From the NCBI RefSeq assembly GCF_000304315.1, contig NC_018485.1, positions 2,574,501 through 2,638,500 of the forward strand: 64,000 nt of DNA. Reading direction: 5' to 3'. Numbering within the stretch: the first letter of the stretch is position 1; each line of letters begins with the position of its first letter. This DNA is from Methylocystis sp. SC2 (GTDB taxonomy: Bacteria > Pseudomonadota > Alphaproteobacteria > Rhizobiales > Beijerinckiaceae). Made by a program: the position numbers and the translations under genes. Shown in pieces: positions 10,401 through 18,016 of the stretch. The notes under the pieces were generated by a model. That model was not told where the DNA came from and did not search any database. It saw only the letters and a list, made by a program, of their open reading frames with translations.

Positions 10401-12206
10401 TCCCCAGACAGCTATTCGATTAACCTCCTCGGTCTCAGTTCGGGATATCTGGGCGCTTATGCGTCGCATTCGATCGACGAGAATGGAGTGGACACCTGGG
10501 TCTGGAATGAAAGCCCGACATCGACCTTTAGCCTGTATGGATACACATTCAGCACCTACAACGGCGGCGGGGCCAAGTCGATTACCATTGACGTTGCGTC
10601 CGAGCAAAAATTCGTCGCGATGGCCGAGCGGATGTATGACACGCTTCTCAATCGCGACATGACCGAGAGCGAAAAGCAGTTTCTCGCCGACTATATTACG
10701 ACGAGCGGCGCTGGCGCGGAGTTCAATCTCAATAAGCTCGCTGCCGATGTCATGACGAACAAGGCCTATTTGGCGGCTCCGCCGGCGACGGTCGTCATCG
10801 GGAACACGCCGCCGCCGACGGAATTTATCGGCAAATATGGCGCTCTAACGGACGCCGAATTCATTGAACAGATGTCCCAGAACGCTCTTGGCCGCTATGC
10901 TACGCTCGCGGAGCTGAATAAATATCTCTCTCAGCTCAAGGCGGGGACGGTTACGCGCGCCGACATCGCCGTCGCCCTGTCGGAAAGTTCCGAACATCTC
11001 GCCGACGGCAACGTCCATGAGACGACAAACAACACGCTGAGCGGCGGGCAACTCGTTTCTATCGATCACACGACCGACAAGCAGGTTGCGACGGATATTC
11101 TGGGGCAACTCTATTATGCTGCGTTAAAGCGGACCATGACCGGCGCTGAAATCGCCGCGCAGCTGCCGCGGATTCTCAACGGATCGGCGACGGAGGTGCA
11201 GATCGCCGGCGAACTCATCGCATCTTCGGAATTCACGACGAAATACGGAACGACGACCGACGCCGCCTTCGTCAATCTCGTCTTTACCAACGTCTATGGC
11301 CGAGCGCCGACGTCGACGGAGTCTCAAACCTGGGCCGGCATGCTGACCGCCGGGACGATTTCAAGGGCGGATTTTCTTGATTCGGTTGCGCGCGCAATCG
11401 ATCACGCCAGTCTTGGCGGCGTCGGCGTCACGGCGATCGCCGTGACGAATACCGGCGCGACGGTCAACACGGCTTCGACGCCCGTGATTTTCGAAAATGG
11501 ATCTGGCGGAACGGTCTCGAGCAGCGGAAACGCCATCACCCTCAAATCGAACACAAATGTCACGGTCAATGGCTCCGATGATCCGGTCGCCGTGATAGGG
11601 ACCGGCAATCAACTGACCGTGAGCTCCGGAAACGTCACCATCGACGCCTCCGCCAGCGCAACTGTCACCGGATCAGCCAATAAGCTCGCGACCGACGTAA
11701 ATGCGACTTTGTCGGTCGCGGGTCAAGACAACGTCGTCAACGCCGCCGGCGGTTCGACAGTGAACGTCGCGGGCGGCGTCATTAGCACTGTCGTAATCGG
11801 CTGGTACTGGGTCTGGGGGTGGCCATTCCCGATCTATGGCACGGAGAATCATACGAATACGATCAACATCAGTGGCGGCAAGGTCAACATCGCCGCCGGC
11901 GACACCGATACGATCAACGGTTCAAATAATGACATTACCCTGCTCGGGTCCTCAACGATCACGGAGAATGGCAACAACAACAATTTCGTTTTCCATCCAG
12001 GGTTCGGGACGGATGTGATCTCCGGTTTCGACGCGTCGGACACGCTGCAATTTGACCATGCGATCTTTGCGGATTGGTCGCATCTTCTTGCCGCTTCATC
12101 TCAACAAAACGCAGATACGCTCATCACGCTCGACGCGAATAACACCATCACGCTCCAGAACGTCGCTCTGTCGAGTCTGACTCCGTCGCAGGTGCAATTC
12201 GTGTAA
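4410..12206 (+). CDS. Giant repeat protein exported by type I secretion, with a possible N-terminal lysozyme-like domain
   Basis: 2598 residues; ATG preceded by GGAGATGCTCTC. Residues 1-250 form a distinct domain with an early Glu (ATEGAKK) and SGFSFGRVQLDIGNN, similar in layout to lysozyme-like muramidase domains of secreted effectors; this is a tentative call. Residues 267-450 are a Gly/Ser/Asn linker. Residues 461-565 hold VALDLNGDGVQL and EF-hand-like loops DANNDGKID and DTDHDGKLSASD. Residues 632-1960 are about 24 copies of a 56-residue repeat, most with a DxNGDGxxD calcium loop. Residues 2070-2330 resemble DUF4214 (LYYAALKRTMTGAEIA, NVYGRAPTSTE). Residues 2340-2520 look like a beta-helix, then GTDVISGFDASDTLQFDHA, typical of the C-terminus of type I substrates. 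No signal peptide. The secretion genes follow directly. Likely a cell-surface or secreted protein, adhesin or toxin. Confidence 0.85.
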   Translation: MTYILTINQLFAILTATEGAKKNTVSYPVPDAEFGHEPPMNQRGRYGGNHSGFSFGRVQLDIGNNPIAREAYEQILQLGLSNGLINNEQQLFLSKFSVMRPDANRNFPDLHQSWREAKSLLNDKLFGPDSPLADQVSSIISDAQHRWLEKGALPNINRFLSNHSTGVFNQNSPDFARAIAVISSLQNRSGNLDRFTAAFGKSGETLSDLKTAWATQLGDGRGRDDWSLISRGAAVFENLNLGGQQLNSVSGFDPAAIARFLDYTRPISGSVEFLPSGQFYPYSGGSNGFSRSQLDVTGPGSSSFGNGYGDGNLPGNGSSFSVSAGNSVTPAFGSGLFGDATSGLGGLFDDTTSALGNLLGSANYSLGFVPNGLMFGANFGDSGQANINLPGYGAGFHLPSYGGGSESGVGFNSIGDLGRQARGWVNNFVSDVKSVFSSVGKFFGNIFGGIGDFFSSIFPVALDLNGDGVQLTPVTSSNTFFDMAGDGYQHLTAWAASGDALLAYDANNDGKIDQQNEIDFTQWDPTATSDMQALRDVFDTDHDGKLSASDAKFSQFKLIVSNADGTRTLQTLAQAGIASINLIEDQTTRAFADGSSIDGQTSFTRTNGTTGTAATVTLVYDAAGAALRSTTTQNADGSKTIDNKSLNADGSVASERILTTSADGKTKTLSVDLDGDGVIDQIQTSVTVVNANGSKTETVTDKTAGGAVLARRATTTSADGKSITIQTDPDGGGAWTRVETIVVAADGSRTNTVSNLNVNGSLIDKTIVTTSANGLTSQTKTDVNGDAVFDLTTNEVIVVNADGSRTETVRETNANGSLRDAWVKTTSADGLSKTTVFDLDGNATTDLTTTEVVVKNADGSYTTTTTNNNGNASLRDQTKTLLSADNLSRTTQSDVNGDGVWDVTTTDVTTINADGGRTQTVTDLNADGSKRDKTVIAKAADGRSRTIQIDQNGDAIWDSVETIVVAANGSSVDTTTTYNSNGSIIDKSIVSTSADGLTRTSQVDANGDAIIDLITTETTVKNADGSSTQTTANKANNGALKDKTITTTSANGLNVSTQLDIDGNGTIDRTIADVTVVNANGSRTETITQTNGNASLRAKTVVSTSADHKTVTTTTDLNGDGVTDVTESVATATNGVTTDTVAEFNPNGTLRARTVSTVNATGLSKTVQSDVNGDSVWDTTVTDTTVLNADGSRTQTVLTKNANGSLRSKVVATINATGLSVTTQSDVDGDGVNDVTTTDVTVLNADGSTSETVADFNANGTKRDQTVIVTSDDGLSVTTSVDLDGNGSVDRIRTDVTTLNANGSRVETITDKNGDGTLRDKISISASADGRSKTISSDLNGDGQNDSVETIAVGADGYTVDTVVNYNPNGSLRDKTVVQTSANGLSGRTQTDVNGDGVWDVTRTDVTVLNADGSTSETVTDLNANGSTRARTVISTSANGLSKTVQTDINGDGIWDTTAAEIAALNADGSQTQTYSETNANGALRGKSVTTTSSDGKTTSISRDVNGDGITDQTETTVLQANGDVIDTLTDLSREGALQSKRVTTTSATGLAKTIAYDNNGDGADDRTETDVTVLNSDGSRVETYTDYNGTTGGGVVERIVKTVSANGLIVTTERTGVNGYETLNSYATDTIVLNADGSTTETVSVSATSGGALKTKVVTSTSASGLSKTTQTDVNGDGRFDVTDTTTTSVDGSRVETLINLNMDGTLRQKDVLTTSHDGLTQGLQRDTNGDGVFDHFETKSRNADGSTSDIVWDTTAAGALTSKISTTLSDDQLSKTISIDSNGDGVVDLSRSQTTALNVDGSQTITVADYGAAGILRDRTVTTVSANGLTKVSKIDVNGRGTSLETQNDVTALHADGSSTRTITNAYADGTIKDQTIAATSANGLTTNIVTRGYGAVPDVNETITIAADGAKTDTLSLSYANSSLTTTVTTTTSADGLIVTSHETGTGIGWQQGPPLYVYGNPIPTVGLAVKGVDVTSTKVYVPNSNGSYAWYVTSPDSYSINLLGLSSGYLGAYASHSIDENGVDTWVWNESPTSTFSLYGYTFSTYNGGGAKSITIDVASEQKFVAMAERMYDTLLNRDMTESEKQFLADYITTSGAGAEFNLNKLAADVMTNKAYLAAPPATVVIGNTPPPTEFIGKYGALTDAEFIEQMSQNALGRYATLAELNKYLSQLKAGTVTRADIAVALSESSEHLADGNVHETTNNTLSGGQLVSIDHTTDKQVATDILGQLYYAALKRTMTGAEIAAQLPRILNGSATEVQIAGELIASSEFTTKYGTTTDAAFVNLVFTNVYGRAPTSTESQTWAGMLTAGTISRADFLDSVARAIDHASLGGVGVTAIAVTNTGATVNTASTPVIFENGSGGTVSSSGNAITLKSNTNVTVNGSDDPVAVIGTGNQLTVSSGNVTIDASASATVTGSANKLATDVNATLSVAGQDNVVNAAGGSTVNVAGGVISTVVIGWYWVWGWPFPIYGTENHTNTINISGGKVNIAAGDTDTINGSNNDITLLGSSTITENGNNNNFVFHPGFGTDVISGFDASDTLQFDHAIFADWSHLLAASSQQNADTLITLDANNTITLQNVALSSLTPSQVQFV
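5203..6103 (+). repeat. Direct repeat, copy 2 (linker plus EF-hand module)
   Basis: Counterpart of 1917-2783. It encodes the Gly-rich linker and EF-hand module of the giant protein. The nearly identical 3' half (5755-6103) implies recent duplication or gene conversion, while the coding sequences before it are unrelated between the two genes. Confidence 0.85.
6303..10290 (+). repeat. About 24 tandem 168-bp units encoding a 56-residue calcium-loop repeat
   Basis: The period is exact where measured: equivalent codons (before AACGCCGACGG) fall at 6801, 6969 and 7137, each 168 bases apart. One unit reads NADGSRTETV, then NANGSLRDK, then TTSADGLSKT, then DVNGDGVWD, then TTTDVTV. I count about 24 units, with drift and small indels in the last six (units 18, 23 and 24 have lost the calcium loop). 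DNA identity between units is moderate, so the array is old or diversified. Confidence 0.9.
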
Positions 12207-12739
12207 TCAGAGGAGACGCCGGCGAAGCTCTAGAGCCCTTCCTGATCACATGGAATCATGTGATCGATAAGGAATCGCTCCAAATCAAAACGTTGGAGCA
12301 GGTTCTAATCAAAAAAGTCTGTCAACTTTTTCGGAACCTGCTCTCATGGGCGACATGAACGACTTTTGCGAAGAGCAGGAGTCGGTTCTGGGGGAGCGAC
12401 TGACCAAATGCGGCGATTAAGCTTGCATGGTCTATGCGAGGCCGCCCATTGTCATCAAGCAATCTGATCGCGCGAGTTAGGGCGGCTTGGAGTCGCGGCC
12501 GCAGCGCGCCGCGTCGGATGCAGGATATCAGTCCTAAGCGGTCCTCTCGGCTTTCTCTGTGACTCATCTAGGCTGTCGCCATCCTGCGTGGATCATGCGC
12601 AAGGCTTTTCGGCGCCTTCAAAAGCCTTCCCGTCATCAGGTCGGTTCAAGAGGTATGACATGCGTAGGCGAAGTCTCTTTACATGTGAGGCCGGAGGGAA
12701 TAACCGGAAGCGGATCATAGGTTTAAGGTTCGGCTGAAA
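12207..12739. other. Intergenic region between the giant gene and its secretion genes
   Basis: 534 bases with no convincing gene. The first 140 bases hold a set of inverted repeats (see 12244-12343). The rest shows no clear coding signal; an 81-codon frame on the minus strand (12322-12567) has no recognisable product. The upstream region of the ABC exporter at about 12660-12739 may hold its promoter, but no clear boxes are visible. Confidence 0.6.
12244..12343 (+). repeat. Structured palindromic element, possible terminator of the giant gene
   Basis: Three inverted repeats lie in a row. GATCACATG/CATGTGATC (12244-12265) has perfect 9-base arms and a GAAT loop. GCTCCAA/TTGGAGC spans 12277-12299. 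GAGCAGGTTC/GAACCTGCTC (12296-12343) has perfect 10-base arms and an inner AAAAAGT/ACTTTTT pairing. The second and third share GAGC, so they are mutually exclusive folds. The text resembles an intergenic repeat found in other Rhizobiales, from memory. It could end transcription or regulate read-through into the secretion genes. Confidence 0.65.
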
Positions 12740-14929
12740 ATGCACGACGCCGTGACGGATGAACCCGCGCCGACCGACGGAAAGCCCCATGAACAGTCGG
12801 GGCGCTATGAAGACTCCGGTTTGCAAGGCCTTTGCGGGATCGCCGCCTATTATCGCATTGTCGCGAGCCCTGATCAGATCCGGCGGGAACTCGCGCTTCA
12901 CGGAAAGAGCGTCAGTTGCGAAGACCTCGTGCGAGCCGCCGCTCTTATCGGACTCAAAGCGCGCGTAATTCGTCCCATACATAAGCAAAGGCTTGCCGCC
13001 CTCCCTTCGCCTGCGATCGTTCGAACGCGCGCTGGTCGATTTGAAGTCTTTGGCGGCAAAATGCCGGCCGGCGATTATCGCCTCGTCGATCCGATCACGC
13101 GCTCGGATCGTAACCTTCCCTTAGATCAAATTCATGAGGCGCTCGACGCGGTCATTCTTGTTTCTCGTAGACTCGGCGGCGCCGGCGTCGAGCCCAAGCA
13201 TTTTAGTCTTCGCTGGTTTCTTCCTTCGATTTGGCGCTATCGTCGGCCGCTGCTTCACGTCCTCGTCGCATCGTTCTTCGTGCAGATCTTTGCGCTGGTG
13301 ACGCCGCTGTTCTTCCAGGTCGTCATCGACAAGGTCCTCAGCCACAGGGGCTATGATACGCTCTTCGTTTTGATCGGCGGATTGGCGGTTATCGGCGTTT
13401 TCGACGTTGTGCTTCAGTATTTGCGCACTTATGCGCTGTCGCATACGACCAATCGGATTGACGTCGAACTCGGGCGCCGCCTGTTCTTTCATCTCTTCCA
13501 TCTGCCGATGGCGTATTTCGAGACGCGATCCGCCGGGCAGACGGTGGCGCGCGTAAGAGAGCTCGAGACGATTCGCGCTTTCTTGACGGGCCAGGGGCTG
13601 TTCTCGCTCTTGGACATCTTTTTCACCATCGTCTTTCTCGCGGTTCTTTGGGCCTACTCCTGGAAACTAACCCTGATCGTCATCGCGTCGATACCGCTTT
13701 ACCTTATCGTCGCGGCGTTCATTCGGCCGATCCTCCAGGAAATGATCAAGGAGAAGTTCAACCGCGGCGCCGAGAGCCAGCAGATGTTGGTGGAAGCGGT
13801 CGTTGGCGTGCAGACGATCAAGTCGACCGCTGTCGAGCCCTCGATGCAAACGCAATGGGAGGAGAAGCTTGCTTCATATGTATCGAAATCATTCGATACC
13901 GGATTGCTGGGGGCGGGGGGCCAGTCGGCGATTCAATACATCAGCAAGCTCACGAACGCGCTGCTGCTGCTGTTTGGCGCCAAGGCGGTTATCGACGGCG
14001 AGTTGTCTGTCGGCGAGCTCGTCGCGTTTAACATGATTTCCGCGCAAGTCGCGCAGCCCATCTTGCGGCTCTCGCAAATCTGGCAAGATTTCCAGCAGGT
14101 GCAGATCTCCATCGAGCGTCTGGGCGATATCCTGAATGCGCCCATGGAGCCGTTAAATCTGGCGCATGGGAGTTTGCCGCCGGCGAAGGGCGAGATCGAG
14201 TTCAGGAACGTCACCTTCCGCTATCGGCCAGGCTCGCCCGAGATATTGAAAAACATCTCGTTTACAATAAAGCCGGGAGAAGTCATCGGAGTGGTCGGAC
14301 GCTCCGGATCAGGCAAGTCAACCCTCGCAAAATTGATTCAGCGCTTTTATGCGCCTGAAGAGGGACAGATTCTTGTCGATGGCGCTGACATTATGCAGGT
14401 CAACCCGGCGTGGCTTCGCTCGCAGATCGGCGTCGTGCTGCAAGAGAATCTGCTCTTCAACCGCAGTCTTCACGATAATATCGCGCTCGCCAATCCTGCG
14501 ATGTCTCGGGCTCAAGTCGTGGCCGCGGCGAGAATGTCCGGAGCGGATGAGTTCATCAGTCGGCTCGCCAATGGCTACGACACGATGGTGGAGGAACGGG
14601 GAAGCAATCTTTCCGGCGGACAGCGACAGAGAATCGCGATTGCGCGCGCGCTTGCGATCAATCCTCGGATCCTCATCTTCGATGAAGCGACCAGCGCCCT
14701 GGACTACGAAAGCGAACGCATCATCCAGAAAAACATGTTCGAGATCGTCAAGAGCCGCACTGTTATCATCATCGCTCATCGTCTGCAGGCCGTCCGGAGA
14801 TGCGACAGAATCATCAGTCTCAGCGACGGGCGCATTCAAGAGATGGGTGCGCATGATGAACTCATCCGCAATCCCAACGGTCTTTACGCTCACCTCTGGT
14901 CTCTTCAGAACGATTTGGAAAACGTTTGA
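12740..14929 (+). CDS. Type I secretion ABC transporter with inactive C39-like domain (HlyB/RtxB type)
   Basis: 729 residues. Residues 20-150 form a C39-peptidase-like domain in which the catalytic Cys is replaced by Ser (YEDSGLQGLCGIAAYY) and the His motif is absent. This is the HlyB-type recognition domain that binds unfolded substrate rather than cutting a leader. Residues 165-440 hold the six-helix membrane domain (LVTPLFFQVVIDKVLSHRG is typical). The nucleotide-binding domain has Walker A GRSGSGKST (about 520), signature LSGGQRQR (about 624), Walker B ILIFDEATSALD (about 645) and the H-loop in IIIAHRL. It powers export across the inner membrane. It lies downstream of the giant repeat protein and overlaps the adaptor gene, so the giant protein is the obvious substrate. 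Confidence 0.95.
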   Translation: MHDAVTDEPAPTDGKPHEQSGRYEDSGLQGLCGIAAYYRIVASPDQIRRELALHGKSVSCEDLVRAAALIGLKARVIRPIHKQRLAALPSPAIVRTRAGRFEVFGGKMPAGDYRLVDPITRSDRNLPLDQIHEALDAVILVSRRLGGAGVEPKHFSLRWFLPSIWRYRRPLLHVLVASFFVQIFALVTPLFFQVVIDKVLSHRGYDTLFVLIGGLAVIGVFDVVLQYLRTYALSHTTNRIDVELGRRLFFHLFHLPMAYFETRSAGQTVARVRELETIRAFLTGQGLFSLLDIFFTIVFLAVLWAYSWKLTLIVIASIPLYLIVAAFIRPILQEMIKEKFNRGAESQQMLVEAVVGVQTIKSTAVEPSMQTQWEEKLASYVSKSFDTGLLGAGGQSAIQYISKLTNALLLLFGAKAVIDGELSVGELVAFNMISAQVAQPILRLSQIWQDFQQVQISIERLGDILNAPMEPLNLAHGSLPPAKGEIEFRNVTFRYRPGSPEILKNISFTIKPGEVIGVVGRSGSGKSTLAKLIQRFYAPEEGQILVDGADIMQVNPAWLRSQIGVVLQENLLFNRSLHDNIALANPAMSRAQVVAAARMSGADEFISRLANGYDTMVEERGSNLSGGQRQRIAIARALAINPRILIFDEATSALDYESERIIQKNMFEIVKSRTVIIIAHRLQAVRRCDRIISLSDGRIQEMGAHDELIRNPNGLYAHLWSLQNDLENV

Positions 14930-16422
14930 TGCGTCTAAAGAGGGGAAGCAATCTGTCGGAGCCAAGCGCTGACGGTCTGCCTCGTCTCCGCGCTGCGGCG
15001 GAACGGCTCGCGCTCGTGAAGTGGGCGCGTTCCGACGGAGAGTTTCTTCCGGCGGCCATCTCGATTCTGGAAACGCCGCCGTCGCCTGTGCATATTGGTC
15101 TGCTCTGGGCGATCTGTTTGCTGTTGAGCGTCGCGCTGACGTGGATGTATTTTGGCCATATCGACATCATCGCAATTGCGCAGGGGAAAATTCAGCCGGC
15201 CGGCCGCGTAAAAACCATCCAACCGCTCGAGACCGGCCGCGTCGTCGCGATCCATGCAGAGAACGGGCGGCATGTCACTGCCGGAGAGGTCTTGGTGGAG
15301 CTCGATCCGGCGGAAGCAGTCGCGGACGAAAGGGGATCCTCGATCGTCTATTTGGCCTATGTCGCGGAGAAAGCGCGCCGGAAAGCCGCTTTGAACGCGA
15401 TCGCCAATAATTCCTACGACAAGGAAATAGCCGTTGACTGGCCGGCGGAAATTCCAGACCAGCTCAGGGAGCGCGAAGGTCGCATCCTCAGAGGCGATTT
15501 AAGACAGCTTCTGAGTTCGTTGAAGAGCATCGATGCGCAGCTCGAACAAAAGGAAGAGGAGCAGAAGCGCCTCAAGAATACGATCGCGAGTCAGGAATCG
15601 CTGCTCGCGACTCTCAAAGAGCGCGTCGTTATGAGGAAGGGGCTGCTCGCCCGCGGATCGACGCCGAGGGCGGCGGTCATCGATTCGATCGAGGCGCTGC
15701 AGGTCCAGCAAACCAACCTTGCGACCCAGCAAGGGCAGCTCACGGAAGCTCAGGCCGCGAGCCGCGTGCTGCGGCAAGAACGAGCAAAGCAAGTGGACGC
15801 ATTTGTCGCTGAGAACGAACAAAGGCTGGGCGAAGCTGAGCGTCAGATCGATGATTTTGAACAAAGGCATAAGAAGGCGCACGAGAAAACCGAACATATG
15901 ACGATTAGGAGCCCAATCTCCGGGACCGTCTTTGGCCTGTCGGTCACCACAAGAAATCAGGTTCTTGCGACGGGCGAAGAACTCATGCGGATCGTGCCGG
16001 ATGACGCCGATCTTGAGATCGAATGCTATGTGCAGAACAAGGATATCGGATTTGTAAAGAAGGACCAGCCGGCCGTGGTGAAGGTCGAATCATTTCCCTT
16101 CACGCGCTATGGCTCGCTTGACGCGATGGTGACGCGTGTTGCGCATGACGCGATACCCGAGCCTGACGCTCAAGCGCTCGAAGGCAATCCGGCGCGGCCC
16201 GCCAAGAATAACTACTTCGGCGGCGCGCAACGCACCCAGAATCTCGTCTTTCCGGTGACCCTTCGCGCGCAGCGTTCGACGATGAACATCGATGGCGTCG
16301 ACGTTCCATTGTCTCCAGGCATGGGCGTCACCGTAGAGATAAAGACCGGACGGCGCCGCATTCTTGAATATTTGTTTTCTCCACTGCTCGAAGTGGCGTC
16401 TCGCGCGATGAAGGAAAGGTAG
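14929..16422 (+). CDS. HlyD-family type I secretion periplasmic adaptor
   Basis: 497 residues from the ATG in TTTGATGCG, which overlaps the stop of the ABC gene. A single membrane helix (about residues 45-65, IGLLWAICLLLSVALTWMYF) is followed by an IQPAGRVKTIQPLETGRV biotinyl/lipoyl-like half-motif, a long coiled coil (about 165-320, rich in Glu, Gln, Lys, with LEQKEEEQKRLKNTIASQE) and the second half-motif plus beta-barrel (MTIRSPISGTVFGLSV, VTTRNQVLATGEELMRIVPDD). This is the standard membrane-fusion layout linking the inner-membrane ABC exporter to the outer-membrane channel. The family is certain; the substrate follows from context. Confidence 0.95.
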   Translation: MRLKRGSNLSEPSADGLPRLRAAAERLALVKWARSDGEFLPAAISILETPPSPVHIGLLWAICLLLSVALTWMYFGHIDIIAIAQGKIQPAGRVKTIQPLETGRVVAIHAENGRHVTAGEVLVELDPAEAVADERGSSIVYLAYVAEKARRKAALNAIANNSYDKEIAVDWPAEIPDQLREREGRILRGDLRQLLSSLKSIDAQLEQKEEEQKRLKNTIASQESLLATLKERVVMRKGLLARGSTPRAAVIDSIEALQVQQTNLATQQGQLTEAQAASRVLRQERAKQVDAFVAENEQRLGEAERQIDDFEQRHKKAHEKTEHMTIRSPISGTVFGLSVTTRNQVLATGEELMRIVPDDADLEIECYVQNKDIGFVKKDQPAVVKVESFPFTRYGSLDAMVTRVAHDAIPEPDAQALEGNPARPAKNNYFGGAQRTQNLVFPVTLRAQRSTMNIDGVDVPLSPGMGVTVEIKTGRRRILEYLFSPLLEVASRAMKER

Positions 16423-16432
16423 TTTTAGCTCG

Positions 16433-17929
16433 ATGTGCAGGCTTGGAAAAACGCCAATATGCGCATGCGCGCCGAGCGATCAGCCGCGCCGGCGACATTT
16501 TCTTCTGGCCTGGATTGCGTGCGGTATATTTTATGCGCCGGCGCAGGCGCATGGAGATACGATACACGGCGCGTTAGAGAAGGTTTACACGACAAACCCC
16601 GAAATCGACGAACAGCGAGCGAATGTTCGCGTGCATGATGAAGAGGTCTCAAAGGCCTATTCCTACGCGCGGCCAAAAGCCAGCATATCCGCAACGGGGG
16701 GGCCGCAGAGAACGCTGATCCGCGCTCCGGCCGGGATTGATCAGTTCAGCAGCAGACAATATCAGAGCGACAAATATTCGGGCAAGCCGCTGAATGCGAC
16801 CTTCGCTTTTCAGCTGCCCGTGTTGGATGGCGGCAAGGCGAGCGCGAGTCTAGGTCAAGCGGAATCCGGCGTATTGGCCTCGCGGGCGGTTCTTCGTGAC
16901 GCCGAGCAGCAGGCGCTCTTAAAGGGCGCGACCGCGTATATGAATGTGCTGCGCGACGCCGCTGTCGTTCGTCTCAAGAAGAATAACATCGGCGTTCTGC
17001 GCGAACAGTTGCGGGTGACAATAGATCGCTTCGATTTCGGCGAAGTGACCCGCACCGACGTCGCTCAAGCCGAAGCCGCGCTCGCCCAATCGCAAGCCGA
17101 TCTGGCCGCCGCGTTCGGCGCCCTTGAAAATAGCGCCTCGGTCTATCGTCAAACGATCGGCGAGGAGCCAAAGCTGCTGCAGCCGGCGCCCTCGCTCGAG
17201 GCGCTTCTTCCAGAAAGCCGCGACGACGCAATTGCGGTCGCTCTCGTCGATCACCCGTCCATCGTCGCCGCCGTTCACCAGATCGATGCCGGAGAATCGG
17301 CCGTCAAAATTGCGGAAAGCGCGATCCTGCCGACGGCGTCGGTCGGCGCTCAAGTCATTCAACAATTCGATTCATATTTTGGCTATCCAAAAACCAGGCA
17401 GTTTGGCGCACAGGTGTTTGGCCAATTGAACGTGCCGCTTTATCAAGGCGGCGGCGAATATTCGGCCATACGGCAGGCGAAAGAGCAGCTCGGTCAGGCG
17501 CGTATTCACGCCGACGTCGTCAAGAATTCCGTCAGGGCGGCGGTCATTCAGGGCTTCAGCCAATTCACGACGGCGAAGGCCGCCGTTTCATTCAACATGA
17601 AAGCCGTCAAGGCCGCCGAGGTGGCGCTGCGCGGGGTCAGAGACGAAGCCGCGTTCGGACAACGCACGACGCTCGACGTGCTGAACGCGCAACAGGCGCT
17701 GCTGACTGCTCGCGTGAATCTTGTGACGGCGCAACGGGATAGGGTTGTCGGCTCCTATGCGGCGCTTGCGGCGATCGGGCGCCTCTCATATGCGACTCTC
17801 GACCTCGACGTCATGCCTTACGATCCGTCGGCGCATCTGGAACAAATTCAACATAAGTGGATCGGCGTCTCCGTTCCCGGGGAGCAGCAGAATGAAGCTC
17901 AGTCAATAACCGATCGCCTCTTCCCGTAA
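16433..17929 (+). CDS. TolC-family outer-membrane channel of the type I secretion system
   Basis: 498 residues, starting 11 bases after the adaptor gene, so a single transcript for all three export genes is likely. The N-terminus carries a hydrophobic signal (RHFLLAWIACGIFYAPAQAHG) with a rather long leader. The mature part shows the TolC pattern: IHGALEKVYTTNPEIDEQRANV, NATFAFQLPVLDGGKASASL, paired helical repeats with RFDFGEVTRTDVAQAEAALAQ, and the second half with LNVPLYQGGGEYSAIRQAKEQ and GQRTTLDVLNAQQALL. It forms the outer-membrane trimeric channel and completes the exporter. Confidence 0.95.
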   Translation: MCRLGKTPICACAPSDQPRRRHFLLAWIACGIFYAPAQAHGDTIHGALEKVYTTNPEIDEQRANVRVHDEEVSKAYSYARPKASISATGGPQRTLIRAPAGIDQFSSRQYQSDKYSGKPLNATFAFQLPVLDGGKASASLGQAESGVLASRAVLRDAEQQALLKGATAYMNVLRDAAVVRLKKNNIGVLREQLRVTIDRFDFGEVTRTDVAQAEAALAQSQADLAAAFGALENSASVYRQTIGEEPKLLQPAPSLEALLPESRDDAIAVALVDHPSIVAAVHQIDAGESAVKIAESAILPTASVGAQVIQQFDSYFGYPKTRQFGAQVFGQLNVPLYQGGGEYSAIRQAKEQLGQARIHADVVKNSVRAAVIQGFSQFTTAKAAVSFNMKAVKAAEVALRGVRDEAAFGQRTTLDVLNAQQALLTARVNLVTAQRDRVVGSYAALAAIGRLSYATLDLDVMPYDPSAHLEQIQHKWIGVSVPGEQQNEAQSITDRLFP

Positions 17930-18016
17930 GCGCCAAAGAAAGGCTCCTGTCTTGCGCGATCGATCTGCGGTCTGGGCATGGGGGGCTGCGAACCGGGAGC
18001 AATCGGGGAGCGCGTC

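Noticed and set aside
12322..12567. 81-codon minus-strand gene between the giant protein and its exporter
   Set aside because: No recognisable family and no ribosome-binding site.
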